From: VRUE01 sp036266075 | GTDB lineage: Bacteria; Actinomycetota; Thermoleophilia; Solirubrobacterales; 70-9 | Reading direction: 5' to 3' | NCBI GenBank assembly: GCA_036266075.1 | Contig: DATANV010000009.1 | Span: 1-64,000, forward strand | Length of the DNA: 64,000 nucleotides | Shown here: positions 52,539 through 60,459 of the stretch, one piece after another | Position numbering within the stretch: position 1 is the stretch's first letter | Layout of the letters: every line of letters starts with the position of its first letter | The notes under the pieces: generated by a model | Databases searched by the model: none | What the model saw: only the letters and a program-made list of their open reading frames with translations | Told to the model about the DNA's origin: nothing | Made by a program: the position numbers and the translations under genes

Positions 52539-54422
52539 TTACCAGCCGAAGCGCCGGCCGAGGAAGAGGACGCCGCCGAGCGCCACGCCGCCGCTGGCCA
52601 GGCCGATGCCGAGCGGCGCCCAGGGCTCGGGGGCCGAGCGGTCGTCGGCTTCGAAGACGGGCCCGGCGGGCGGCGGCTCGGTCGTTTCGACTTCCTCCCC
52701 CTCGGGGGCGACGCCATCGGGAAGGGGCAATGGCCGGCTCGGCGTGGCGGGCGGCTTGCCGGCTTCCGCCGGCGGGCTCGGCGACCCTCCCGACGACGGG
52801 GGAACGCCCGACACGCCGCCGGCGGAGTCCGGCGGCGCTTCGCCGCTCGGCGGCACCAGCGAGCCGAGCGGCGGGGCCGGGCTCGCGTCGCCCCGGGTGG
52901 CCGGCGAGAGTGGCTTCGGCTGCGGCAAGCGGGGCACCGGCGGCACCGGCAGCGCCTCACCGGCGACCGCGGTCAGGGCCTGGGCGGTCACCCAAACCGG
53001 CGACTGGTCGCTTGAGGCCGAGTAGCGGTAGTGCCCGTCGGGCTGCTGCAGGCCGGCCAGGTAGTCGAGGCCGCTGTCGCCGCCCGTGGCGACGCTCTGC
53101 GGGTCGGTGCCGACGGCGATCATGCCCTGCACCGCCCAGGCCGTCGACTGGGCGTTGACCTCGCCGCTGTTGCCGAGCGCGAAGCCGCCGTTGGGCCGCT
53201 GCGTGTTGCGCAGGTAGCCGAGGCCGTGGCGGGCGGCGGTGGTCGAGGGCACGGCCTGCATCGCGGCACCGGTGCCGTCGGCGTTGCTGGGCGAGCCCGG
53301 CACGTCCCCCCAGCCGCCGTCGCCGTTCTGGACCTTGACCAGCCAGGCGGTCGAGGCGTCGACGCCACCGCCCCCGGCGATCCGCAGGGCAATGATCGCG
53401 AAGGCGGTCGAGTTCGGCCATTCTTCGTAGGAGCCATCCTGGCGGCGGCGCTTGACGAGGGCCGAGACGAGATCGCGGCCGGCGAAGGAGTGCGGGTCGA
53501 GGCCGGCACCCTCTAGGGCGAGGATCGTCCGCGCGAAATCGCCGGGGGAGCTCAGCTCGCCGACCCTGGCACGAAGGAAGTCAACGGGCGTATTGCCACC
53601 GCGCGAGACGTCGAGCGGGTTGCGCCCGGCGGCCTCGAGGCCGAGCATCGCCCAGCAGGTGATCGCCGTGCTCGAGTTGGCTTGCGGCGTGGTCCCCCAG
53701 CCGCCGTCGGGGTTCTGAACCGAGGTCAACCAGGCCACTGCGCGGGCCGTGTCGGCGCGGGCCCGTTCCGGTTGCACGGTGACGAGCGCGACGGCCAGCA
53801 GCAGGATCGCGGCTACCGCTGGCGGGCGCCACTCGAAGCGCTCGCGGAAGCGAACCAGGGCTCGCACCATCGCCGGCCCGGCGATCAGGGCCAGCGTCGC
53901 GTTTCCGATCGCGTGGGCGGCGTCGAAGGGCACGGCGCGAGACTCGAGCGCTCCGAACCGCTGCAGCGAGAGGTCGCCTCCGTAGGTCGCCATCAGGGAG
54001 AAGTTCAGCAAAGCGCCGTAAGCGACGCCGGCCAGGGCGCACACCGCGGCCAAAGTGAAACGGCTCGCCCGCGGCCGGGCGACGGCGAGAACGGCGCCGA
54101 GGATGCCACAGAGTCCCCAGCCGGCCATCTGCCAGGGGGTCCACGGCCCCTGGCCGAACCAGAAGTTGGAGACCAGGCCGGCGAGGGCGCCGACGGCGAA
54201 GCCGGGTGCCGGGCCGAGCGCGAAGCCGGCGAAGATGACGATGTCGGTGGTGGCGACGACGTTGGGGATCGCCGCGAACGCGAGCCGGCCGGCAACCGCC
54301 AGCGCAGCCAGGGCGGCGACCAGCGCGACGACCTGCGAGGTCGGGCGCGAGCGCTCATACCAGGCGAAGCCGCCGACGATCACCGCGCCGACGAGCAGGA
54401 AGCTAGCCAGCTCCCAGCTCAC
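52539..54422 (-). CDS. ECF transporter S component fused to an alpha-toroid (prenyltransferase/squalene cyclase-repeat) domain
   Basis: Residues 1-220 of this 627-residue protein form about six membrane helices with NVVATTDIVIFAGFALGPAPG and VSNFWFGQGPWTPWQMAGW, typical of ECF substrate-binding subunits. Residues 223-490 are repeats of the alpha/alpha-toroid type: SVQNPDGGWGTTPQANSSTAI, KVQNGDGGWGDVPGSPSNADG and NTQRPNGGFALGNSGEVNAQS. A Pro-rich linker and a final membrane helix (ASGGVALGGVLFLGRRFGW) follow. Because a cobalamin riboswitch controls the operon, the ligand is probably a corrinoid. The toroid would face outside, as in transcobalamin. GTG 54422 overlaps the ATPase stop. Confidence 0.85.
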   Translation of the reverse strand: MSWELASFLLVGAVIVGGFAWYERSRPTSQVVALVAALAALAVAGRLAFAAIPNVVATTDIVIFAGFALGPAPGFAVGALAGLVSNFWFGQGPWTPWQMAGWGLCGILGAVLAVARPRASRFTLAAVCALAGVAYGALLNFSLMATYGGDLSLQRFGALESRAVPFDAAHAIGNATLALIAGPAMVRALVRFRERFEWRPPAVAAILLLAVALVTVQPERARADTARAVAWLTSVQNPDGGWGTTPQANSSTAITCWAMLGLEAAGRNPLDVSRGGNTPVDFLRARVGELSSPGDFARTILALEGAGLDPHSFAGRDLVSALVKRRRQDGSYEEWPNSTAFAIIALRIAGGGGVDASTAWLVKVQNGDGGWGDVPGSPSNADGTGAAMQAVPSTTAARHGLGYLRNTQRPNGGFALGNSGEVNAQSTAWAVQGMIAVGTDPQSVATGGDSGLDYLAGLQQPDGHYRYSASSDQSPVWVTAQALTAVAGEALPVPPVPRLPQPKPLSPATRGDASPAPPLGSLVPPSGEAPPDSAGGVSGVPPSSGGSPSPPAEAGKPPATPSRPLPLPDGVAPEGEEVETTEPPPAGPVFEADDRSAPEPWAPLGIGLASGGVALGGVLFLGRRFGW

Positions 54423-56161
54423 CGTGCGTCGCCCCTCGAGAGCGCTGCGGCACCCTGCTCGGGGGTGACGACCCCCGGCAGGTCGAGGATGCGGGCGACC
54501 TCGGTGGCGAAGTACCAGCCGCCGGAGAGGATCTCGGCGGCGTCGCCGTCGGCGATCACGACACCGTCGCCGAGCAGGACGACGCGCTCGGCAAACGTGG
54601 CGGCGAACTCGACGTCGTGGGTCGCGACGACGACCGCCGCGCCGTTCTCGGCAAGCCGTTCGATCAGCTCGTCCAAGTCGTGCTTGCGGGCGCGGTCCAT
54701 GCCACGGGTGGGCTCATCGAGCGCGACGACGCCAGGCAGCTCGTCTCCCTCCATGCGTCCCGCCAACGTAATCGCCAGCGCCAAGCGCTGCCGCTCGCCG
54801 CCCGACAGGTCCCGCGGATCCTTGTCGACCGCGTGCTCTAGGCCGACGACGCGAAGTGCGTGCAAGCCCTGCTCCCCGGGCAGCTCGTCCCCCACCCGCT
54901 CCCGCACCAGGTAGTCGCCCGGGTCCTGCATCAGCAGCGCGATCCCGCTCGACACCTCGACTCTCCCGCGGACCGGCCCCTGCAGCCCGGCCAGCGTCCG
55001 CAGCAGAGTGCTCTTGCCGGCGCCGTTGCGGCCCATCAGCGCCACTCGCTCGCCCCTGCCGACCTGCAGGTCGATTCCTCGCAGGACGTCGCGCGGCGTA
55101 TCTCCCACCGCCAGCTCGACCCACAGGTCATCGACCTCCAGCGCAACTCGGGCGGGTGGCGTGGGGGTTGGGGGTGTCCTCCGCCAGCGCGGAGTCTGCG
55201 GAGGGCAAGGCTTCGTCCCGCCGCCCGGTTGCGTCCCTCCGCCCGGAGCAGATCGCAGCGCCAGGAGGGCATCCCCAACCCCCACGACAGGACCCGCCCG
55301 CCGCTGCGGATTCGAGGAAGCGCTCAGGGTTCGGCGGGCATCGCGGACGCCCGTGGGAAGCGGCTCGAGGCCGGCGAGGGAGAAGAGGCGGGCGGCGGGG
55401 GTCTCCAGGGCAATGTCGTGGTCCTGTGCCCAAGCGAGGAAATCGGGGGGAGCGCCGTCGAAGGCGATCGCGCCGGCGTCCATGGCGATCACACGGTCAG
55501 CGGCGGGGAGGCAGCGCTCGAGGCGGTGCTCGGCGAGGAGGATCGTCACGCCCCACTCCTCGTTCAAGCGTCGGAGGAGCCAGATCAGCTCGTCGCCGGC
55601 CACCGGGTCGAGCTGGGAAGTGGGCTCGTCCAGGAGGATGAGCTGCGGGCGAGTGACTAGAGCGGCAGCAAGGGCGACTCGTTGCAGCTCGCCGCCGGAG
55701 AGGGTGTCGACGGTTCGGTCGAGGAGGTGCGGGATGGCGAGAGCCAATGCCACCTCCTCAACGGCCCTTGCGCACGAAGAACCCGATTGGCCGCGCATCT
55801 CCAGGGGAAGCGCCAGCTCGGCTTTGACGGTGGTCGAGACGACCTGGGTCTCGGGATCCTGGGCGACGTAGCCGGTCGCGGCCGCCAGCTCGCCCGGGCC
55901 GCTGGCCAGCGCGTCCATCCCGGCGACGGTGACGGTGCCCTCGATCTCGCCGCCGTGGAAGTGCGGGACCAGGCCGCAGGCGGCGCGCAGGAGGGTCGAC
56001 TTGCCGCAGGCCGAGCGGCCGGCGAGCAGGGCGAACTCGCCCGGGGCGAGGGTCAGGGAGACACCGGCGAGGGCGGGGCGCGGGCTGTGCGGGTAGGCGT
56101 AGACGAGCATCTCGATGGCGAGGGCCGGCGCGGCGCGGGTCGGAGCGGCGAGGTCAGGCAC
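54419..56161 (-). CDS. ecfA: ECF transporter ATPase, two fused ABC domains (CbiO/EcfA type)
   Basis: The 580-residue protein holds two ABC ATPases. The first has GRSACGKSTLLR (residues 48-59), YVAQDPETQVVSTTVKAEL and LSGGELQRVALAAAL; the second has GRNGAGKSTLLRTLAG, LSGGERQRLALAITL and VVALDEPTRGMD. The QDPE loop is typical of ECF/CbiO ATPases. Between them, at about residues 288-337, the linker is encoded by a 146-bp palindromic element. GTG 56161 overlaps the ecfT stop. Confidence 0.92.
   Translation of the reverse strand: MPDLAAPTRAAPALAIEMLVYAYPHSPRPALAGVSLTLAPGEFALLAGRSACGKSTLLRAACGLVPHFHGGEIEGTVTVAGMDALASGPGELAAATGYVAQDPETQVVSTTVKAELALPLEMRGQSGSSCARAVEEVALALAIPHLLDRTVDTLSGGELQRVALAAALVTRPQLILLDEPTSQLDPVAGDELIWLLRRLNEEWGVTILLAEHRLERCLPAADRVIAMDAGAIAFDGAPPDFLAWAQDHDIALETPAARLFSLAGLEPLPTGVRDARRTLSASSNPQRRAGPVVGVGDALLALRSAPGGGTQPGGGTKPCPPQTPRWRRTPPTPTPPARVALEVDDLWVELAVGDTPRDVLRGIDLQVGRGERVALMGRNGAGKSTLLRTLAGLQGPVRGRVEVSSGIALLMQDPGDYLVRERVGDELPGEQGLHALRVVGLEHAVDKDPRDLSGGERQRLALAITLAGRMEGDELPGVVALDEPTRGMDRARKHDLDELIERLAENGAAVVVATHDVEFAATFAERVVLLGDGVVIADGDAAEILSGGWYFATEVARILDLPGVVTPEQGAAALSRGDAR
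55152..55297 (-). repeat. 146-bp palindromic element, copy 2 (in frame in the ECF ATPase gene)
   Basis: Outer arms starting gcgggtggcgtgggggttgg pair with an end rich in ccccaacccccac, with the same extra aggacc on one side as in the copy at 33419-33563. The 20-base core cgtccctccgcccggagcag (55232-55251) and ctgcggagggcaa (55196-55208) are identical to that copy. Stem differences between the copies are compensated on the opposite arm. It codes for ALLALRSAPGGGT and a Pro-rich linker. Confidence 0.82.
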
Positions 56162-57116
56162 GGGAGACCTCCGGAGAGGGCTGCGCTTGGACGGCAGCCC
56201 GCTGGGCGCGCCGCGGCTTTCGGCGCAGCGGCGCGAAGCCGGCGAGCAACAGCAGCAGCGAAAGGGCGAGGGTCGGAAGCGCCAGGCCGACCTCAACAGC
56301 GGGGTAGGCGCTGAAGTCGTCGGCCCCCGCGAGCTTGCCCACAATCGCCGCGACGAGCACCAGCGCCCCCGTCGCATAGAAGCGCCGGTCGAAGCGCGAC
56401 CGTTCGCGAGAGCCTCTTACCACCTGTGGGTGGGTCAAAGCTCTCGCGAAGCGGCGGCGTGGGGCCGCCAGGGAGTAGCCGCGGAGCTCCAGGGTGGCCG
56501 CCACGTCGACGGCACGGTCCAGGGAGCCGGCGAGGAGGCGCCTGGCCATCGCGGCGCGGCCCAAGGGGGCGGCGGCGGGGCCGCGCAGGCGACCGGCGTC
56601 GCGCAGGCGACCGGCGTCGGCGACGGCGACGGGGACGAGGCGGGATATCAGGGTGGCGGTCAGGGCCGAGCGACCGGCCAGCGGGCGCAGGGCGCGCAGC
56701 ACGCGGTCCGGGTCGACGCAGGCCGAGTAGACGGCGAAGGCGACCATCGCCACGGCGGCCCGCAGACCGATCGCGGCACCGGCGGCGAGCGCCTCGGCGG
56801 TGACGTCGACCCGGCCGAGCAGCGGCCAGTGGCCGAGGCGCAGCAGAACCGTCTCGCCGCGGTCGACGACGAGCGCGTTGACGACGACGATCAGGAGCGC
56901 CAGGGTCAAGCCCATGCGAAGCGCCGAGCGGACCGCGCTGCCGGCGCCGGCCAGGCAGCCGGCGAGGGTCGCGGCGACGCCTGCGGCAACCAGCACCAGA
57001 GGGTTCGAGTAGATGAAAGCGACCGCGACGATGGCGCCGAGGTAGGCGACCGCGGCGCCCGGCGAGGCCGCCTGCAGCGGCCCCGGGCGGGGCGTGTAGG
57101 CAAAGGGCGACCTCAC
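56154..57116 (-). CDS. ecfT: ECF transporter transmembrane component (EcfT/CbiQ type)
   Basis: The 320-residue protein has about five hydrophobic segments and, in the cytoplasmic coupling region, ATLISRLVPVAVADAGRLRDAGRLRG and AATLELRGYSLAAPRR, matching the two Ala-Arg-Gly-type coupling helices of EcfT. It transmits ATP hydrolysis to the S component. GTG 57116 overlaps the lipoprotein stop (GTGA). A second, longer open frame upstream is not EcfT-like. Confidence 0.87.
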   Translation of the reverse strand: MRSPFAYTPRPGPLQAASPGAAVAYLGAIVAVAFIYSNPLVLVAAGVAATLAGCLAGAGSAVRSALRMGLTLALLIVVVNALVVDRGETVLLRLGHWPLLGRVDVTAEALAAGAAIGLRAAVAMVAFAVYSACVDPDRVLRALRPLAGRSALTATLISRLVPVAVADAGRLRDAGRLRGPAAAPLGRAAMARRLLAGSLDRAVDVAATLELRGYSLAAPRRRFARALTHPQVVRGSRERSRFDRRFYATGALVLVAAIVGKLAGADDFSAYPAVEVGLALPTLALSLLLLLAGFAPLRRKPRRAQRAAVQAQPSPEVSRA

Positions 57117-58069
57117 CCGCCGCTCCCCGCGATCGGCAGCGGGACCTTCGCCCCGCGCGCGACCGCGACCGCGTAGCGGTCGCGGAGATCGGCGGCATCG
57201 AGCAACCGCGCCGCGGCGGCGGCAGCGGCAGTGGTGGCACCGGTGACCACCCAGACCGGCGGCGAGCCGTAGCGGCGGGTGGCGGCGACCAGGCCGGTGG
57301 CGGGGCCGAACCCGCGCACCGCCCCCCCGCCTTCGTCGAGCCCCATGAGCCGGTAGCCGCCCGCACCGGCGGGGGCGAAGCGGGCGAACACGCCGCTCGC
57401 CTGCGGGCCTTCCTCGATCTGCTTCGCCGCCGGGTCCCCGCGCACGGCCGACCAGGGACCGACCAGCATGCGCAGGGCGCCAGCGGGCGCACCCTCCTCG
57501 CCCGGGGTCGTGGCGGCGACCGGCGACGCCCCCGCCGCCCGCAGCCGCGCGGCGACTTCGCCGCAGGCCGCCCCCCCGCCGCGGCATTCGACCGCGACCG
57601 GGCGATGGCGCCCCCCGTAGCCGTCGCGGAAGGGCTGCGGCCAGGCGCCGACGACCGCCGGCACGCTCTGCGCCGCCGACCAGTCGCGGTAGTCCCACCA
57701 GACCGCGTCGCCGTCGTGCAGGCCGTACTCGGCGGCGCCGACCGACGACTCGACGCCGTTGACGTAGAAGAACCAGTCGTATTCGCGGTCGCCTCGACGC
57801 GCGGCAGAGAGCCCGTCGATCGACTGCACGAAGCCGCCGCCGTAGCGGGTCGCGATCTCGGCGTGGCTTTCGAGCAGGCGCATCACGGTGTCCGACTCGC
57901 GCGCCTCCTCGTCGCTCGGTCCAAGCAGACGCTCGGTGCCGAAGTCGTGGGTGACCGTCAGCGAGACGTCGCCGACGCTCTCGCCCGGGCCGAGGCCGCA
58001 GCCGGCGGCCGCGAATGCCGCTGCGAGCAGCACCACCGCGACCGCGACCGCCGTGCGGCTGGGATTCAT
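57113..58069 (-). CDS. DUF4430 lipoprotein
   Basis: The 318-residue protein has a signal peptide with lipobox AAAGCG, so it is probably tethered outside the membrane. Residues about 35-130 contain SLTVTHDFGTERLL, VMRLLESHAEIATRYGGGFV and DWFFYVNGVESSVGAAEYGLHDGDAVWWDYRDW, the DUF4430 pattern shared with the beta domain of transcobalamin and intrinsic factor. The C-terminal half is unassigned. It lies between the first riboswitch gene and ecfT and is coupled to ecfT, which suggests a corrinoid-binding role. Confidence 0.85.
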   Translation of the reverse strand: MNPSRTAVAVAVVLLAAAFAAAGCGLGPGESVGDVSLTVTHDFGTERLLGPSDEEARESDTVMRLLESHAEIATRYGGGFVQSIDGLSAARRGDREYDWFFYVNGVESSVGAAEYGLHDGDAVWWDYRDWSAAQSVPAVVGAWPQPFRDGYGGRHRPVAVECRGGGAACGEVAARLRAAGASPVAATTPGEEGAPAGALRMLVGPWSAVRGDPAAKQIEEGPQASGVFARFAPAGAGGYRLMGLDEGGGAVRGFGPATGLVAATRRYGSPPVWVVTGATTAAAAAAARLLDAADLRDRYAVAVARGAKVPLPIAGSGG

Positions 58070-58073
58070 CGCA

Positions 58074-58823
58074 TCAGGCCTGGGGGCAGGCTCCGTTGAC
58101 GCAGACGGCGACCCGGTTCGAGGGCAAGTCCTTGCCGTGGCTCGCGGCGAGCACGGTCGGCGCGGTCAGCACCACCGTGGCGCTGCCGTCGGCCGCGGTC
58201 GGCGCCAGCGCGCCGGTGACCGTCGCGCCCGCCGCGGGCTTGCGCTTTCCCTTGTCGTCATAGGAGAAGACCCGCACCGTGAAGGGCACGCCGAGCGTCG
58301 TCTGTTCGGGGGCGACCAGCGAGAGCTCCTTGGGGTACGGGTATTTGGCCAGCGCCCAGAGGACTTCGTCGCCCGGCTTCACCTTGACCGCTTCGCCCCC
58401 CAGGTTCGGGTTCTTATGGTTGACCTTCAGGTACCAGGAGAGGGCGCCGTGGCTGGCGTAGCCGCCAACGCCGCAGACGCCGAGGCCGAATTCGGAGGCG
58501 AAATGGTCGGTGATCGAGAGTGGCCGCAGCGCCGCGTTCGATTTCGCCGCCTTGCCGAGCAGGCTGAGGGCGTTGGCGCCCTTCACCGTCGCCGCTTTGC
58601 CGCTGCCGCCGGTGCCTTTGCCGAGGCAGGTCGCCTTGGGGCTGGTCGGGACCTTGACGGTGCCGGCCCGCAGCGATTCTTCGGCGAGCAGCTTGCCGCC
58701 GCCACCGAGCACCCGCAGCTCCTCGCTGCCGCCCTTGGCAGCGGCGACGGTGGCGCCGACCAGCAGCGCGATGAGGGCCAGCGCGCACGCGGCAACCAGC
58801 CGGAATGGAACGAGTCTTGGCAT
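58074..58823 (-). CDS. Secreted protein at the head of the cobalamin operon (DUF4430-like)
   Basis: The 249-residue protein has an N-terminal signal (FRLVAACALALIALLVGATVAAA) and a soluble region with HGALSWYLKVNHKNPNLGGEAVKVKPGDEVLWALAKYPYP, reminiscent of the DUF4430 motif of tryptophan, tyrosine and a loop before a 'W' strand. An Ig-like C-terminal part (TVRVFSYDDKGKRKPAAGATVTGAL) follows. ATG 58823 has an AAAGGGTGG purine-rich tract ahead; ATG 58853 is another option. It is the first gene after the B12 riboswitch. No lipobox is seen. Confidence 0.75.
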   Translation of the reverse strand: MPRLVPFRLVAACALALIALLVGATVAAAKGGSEELRVLGGGGKLLAEESLRAGTVKVPTSPKATCLGKGTGGSGKAATVKGANALSLLGKAAKSNAALRPLSITDHFASEFGLGVCGVGGYASHGALSWYLKVNHKNPNLGGEAVKVKPGDEVLWALAKYPYPKELSLVAPEQTTLGVPFTVRVFSYDDKGKRKPAAGATVTGALAPTAADGSATVVLTAPTVLAASHGKDLPSNRVAVCVNGACPQA

Positions 58824-58859
58824 CGAAGCCACCCTTTCCTCGAGGGTCGTCATGGCTGG

Positions 58860-59025
58860 CCGGGGACAGGTCTCCTGGCTTTCCGGGATAGTCGGCCGCA
58901 CCTTCCCGGAGGCTCGGTGTCGCCCCCAGTGGCCGGCGCGTCTCGCGCCTGCGGCGTCTCGGCCCGGTCACAGTGGCGGGACCGCGCCGGCTTCGCACCG
59001 GACTTCCCTTGACCACCGACCGTAT
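58860..59025 (-). promoter_or_regulatory. Cobalamin (B12) riboswitch
   Basis: On the minus strand the conserved blocks appear in order: GGGAAGTCCGGTGCGAAGCC, GCGGTCCCGCCACTGT (58970-58977 is the GCCACTGT block) and the B12 box GCCAGGAGACCTG (58867-58879). It ends a few bases before the first gene of the transporter operon. Cobalamin binding normally lowers expression. It lies back to back with the NRAMP-like gene, which it does not control. Confidence 0.93.
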
Positions 59026-59069
59026 GTCGCCGGCGAGTCTACATCGGCGCCGCCGGTCAAGGTACGGGC

Positions 59070-60365
59070 GTGACGTCGCGCCCGCACCGCACCCCCGGCC
59101 GCCACGTCCACTGGCGCGTCGCGCGGCGGCGCTGGCTGCTGCTGCGCGGCGGGGCGCTGGCGACGCTGCTCGCGGTCCTGGGACCGGGCCTGCTCGCCGG
59201 GCTCTCCGACGACGACCCGGCCGGCATCGCGACCTACTCGATCCTCGGCTCCAAATACGGCTACGAGCTGCTCTGGGTGCTGGCCCTCTCGACCGCGGCG
59301 CTGATCGTCTTCCACGAGCTCGGGGTGCGCTTAGGGATCGTTACCGGCCGCGGCCTGCTGGCCCTGATCGTCGAGCACCGCGGACGGCGGACGGCGGGGC
59401 TGGTCCTCGCCGCGCTGGTCCTCGCCAACACCGGCACGATGTGCGCCGAGCTGGCCGGCGTCGCCGCCGCGATGGAACTGCTGGGCGGGATGAGCCGCTA
59501 CCTCAGCGTGCCGCTGGCCGCGGCCGGCGTCTCGGCCCTCGTCCTGCGCGAGAGCTTCCGCCACGTCGAGCACTTCCTGCTCGCCCTCAGCTCGGTCTTC
59601 GTCGCCTACATCGTCTCCGGCCTGCTCGCCGCTCCCGACTGGGGCGCGGCGGCAAAGGGGCTGGTCGTGCCCAGTATCCCCCTGAACCGCGACGCCCTCC
59701 TGGTCGCGGTGGCGACGCTGGGGACGACGCTGGCACCCTGGGGCCTGGCCTTCATCCAGTCCTACGCCGTTGACAAGCGGCTGCGGCCCGCGGACCTGCG
59801 TTACGAGCGGATCGACGTCGTCGTCGGCGCCGTGCTGACCGGGGTGATCGGCTTCTTCGTCGTCGTCGCCTGCGCTGCGACGCTGCACGTCGAAGGGGTC
59901 TCGGTCGAGGAGGCAAGCGACGCCGCGCGGGCGCTCGAGCCGCTCGCCGGCGGCCTCGCCTCGACGCTCTTCGGGCTCGGCTTCCTCGGCGCCGCGCTGC
60001 TGGCGGCGGCGATCGTGCCGCTCTCGACCGCCTACTCGATCTCCGAGACCCTCGGCCGCCCCGCCGACCTCGACGACAGCTTCACCGAGGCGCGCTCCTT
60101 CTACCTCTCCTACGGCGCTGTCGTCGCCGTCGCCGCGGTGCTCGTCCTGATTCCCGGCGCGCCGCTGATCCCGATCCTCTTCCTCTCGCAGGCCCTCAAC
60201 GCGGTGCTGTTGCTGGTGCTGCTGCCATTCCTGCGCTCGCTCGGTGCCGACCGCGAGCTGATGGGCGCGCACGCGCTGGGCCGGGCCGGGCGCCTGGCCA
60301 CCGGCATCGCCCTGGCTCTGGTCGCCGTCTCGGTGCTGGCCTTGGCAGCGCTCGTGATCTGGTGA
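59070..60365 (+). CDS. NRAMP-related divalent metal transporter
   Basis: The 431-residue membrane protein has about eleven hydrophobic segments. The first carries LGPGLLAGLSDDDPAGIATYS, in place of the DPGN motif of classical NRAMP, and the sixth reads ATLGTTLAPWGLAFIQS in place of the usual methionine motif. These variants are common in the DDDPxGIATY subgroup, which may differ in metal preference (for example Mg versus Mn). It starts at GTG 59070, 45 bp from the divergent B12 riboswitch. Confidence 0.88.
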   Translation: MTSRPHRTPGRHVHWRVARRRWLLLRGGALATLLAVLGPGLLAGLSDDDPAGIATYSILGSKYGYELLWVLALSTAALIVFHELGVRLGIVTGRGLLALIVEHRGRRTAGLVLAALVLANTGTMCAELAGVAAAMELLGGMSRYLSVPLAAAGVSALVLRESFRHVEHFLLALSSVFVAYIVSGLLAAPDWGAAAKGLVVPSIPLNRDALLVAVATLGTTLAPWGLAFIQSYAVDKRLRPADLRYERIDVVVGAVLTGVIGFFVVVACAATLHVEGVSVEEASDAARALEPLAGGLASTLFGLGFLGAALLAAAIVPLSTAYSISETLGRPADLDDSFTEARSFYLSYGAVVAVAAVLVLIPGAPLIPILFLSQALNAVLLLVLLPFLRSLGADRELMGAHALGRAGRLATGIALALVAVSVLALAALVIW

Positions 60366-60459
60366 CCGCCGGTACGCAGCGGGTCGTTCATGCAGCGCTT
60401 CGGAGTACGTTTCCGCCTCCCAGCGAACTTCCTCGAGCGCCATTGCAAGCAAGGAAAAG

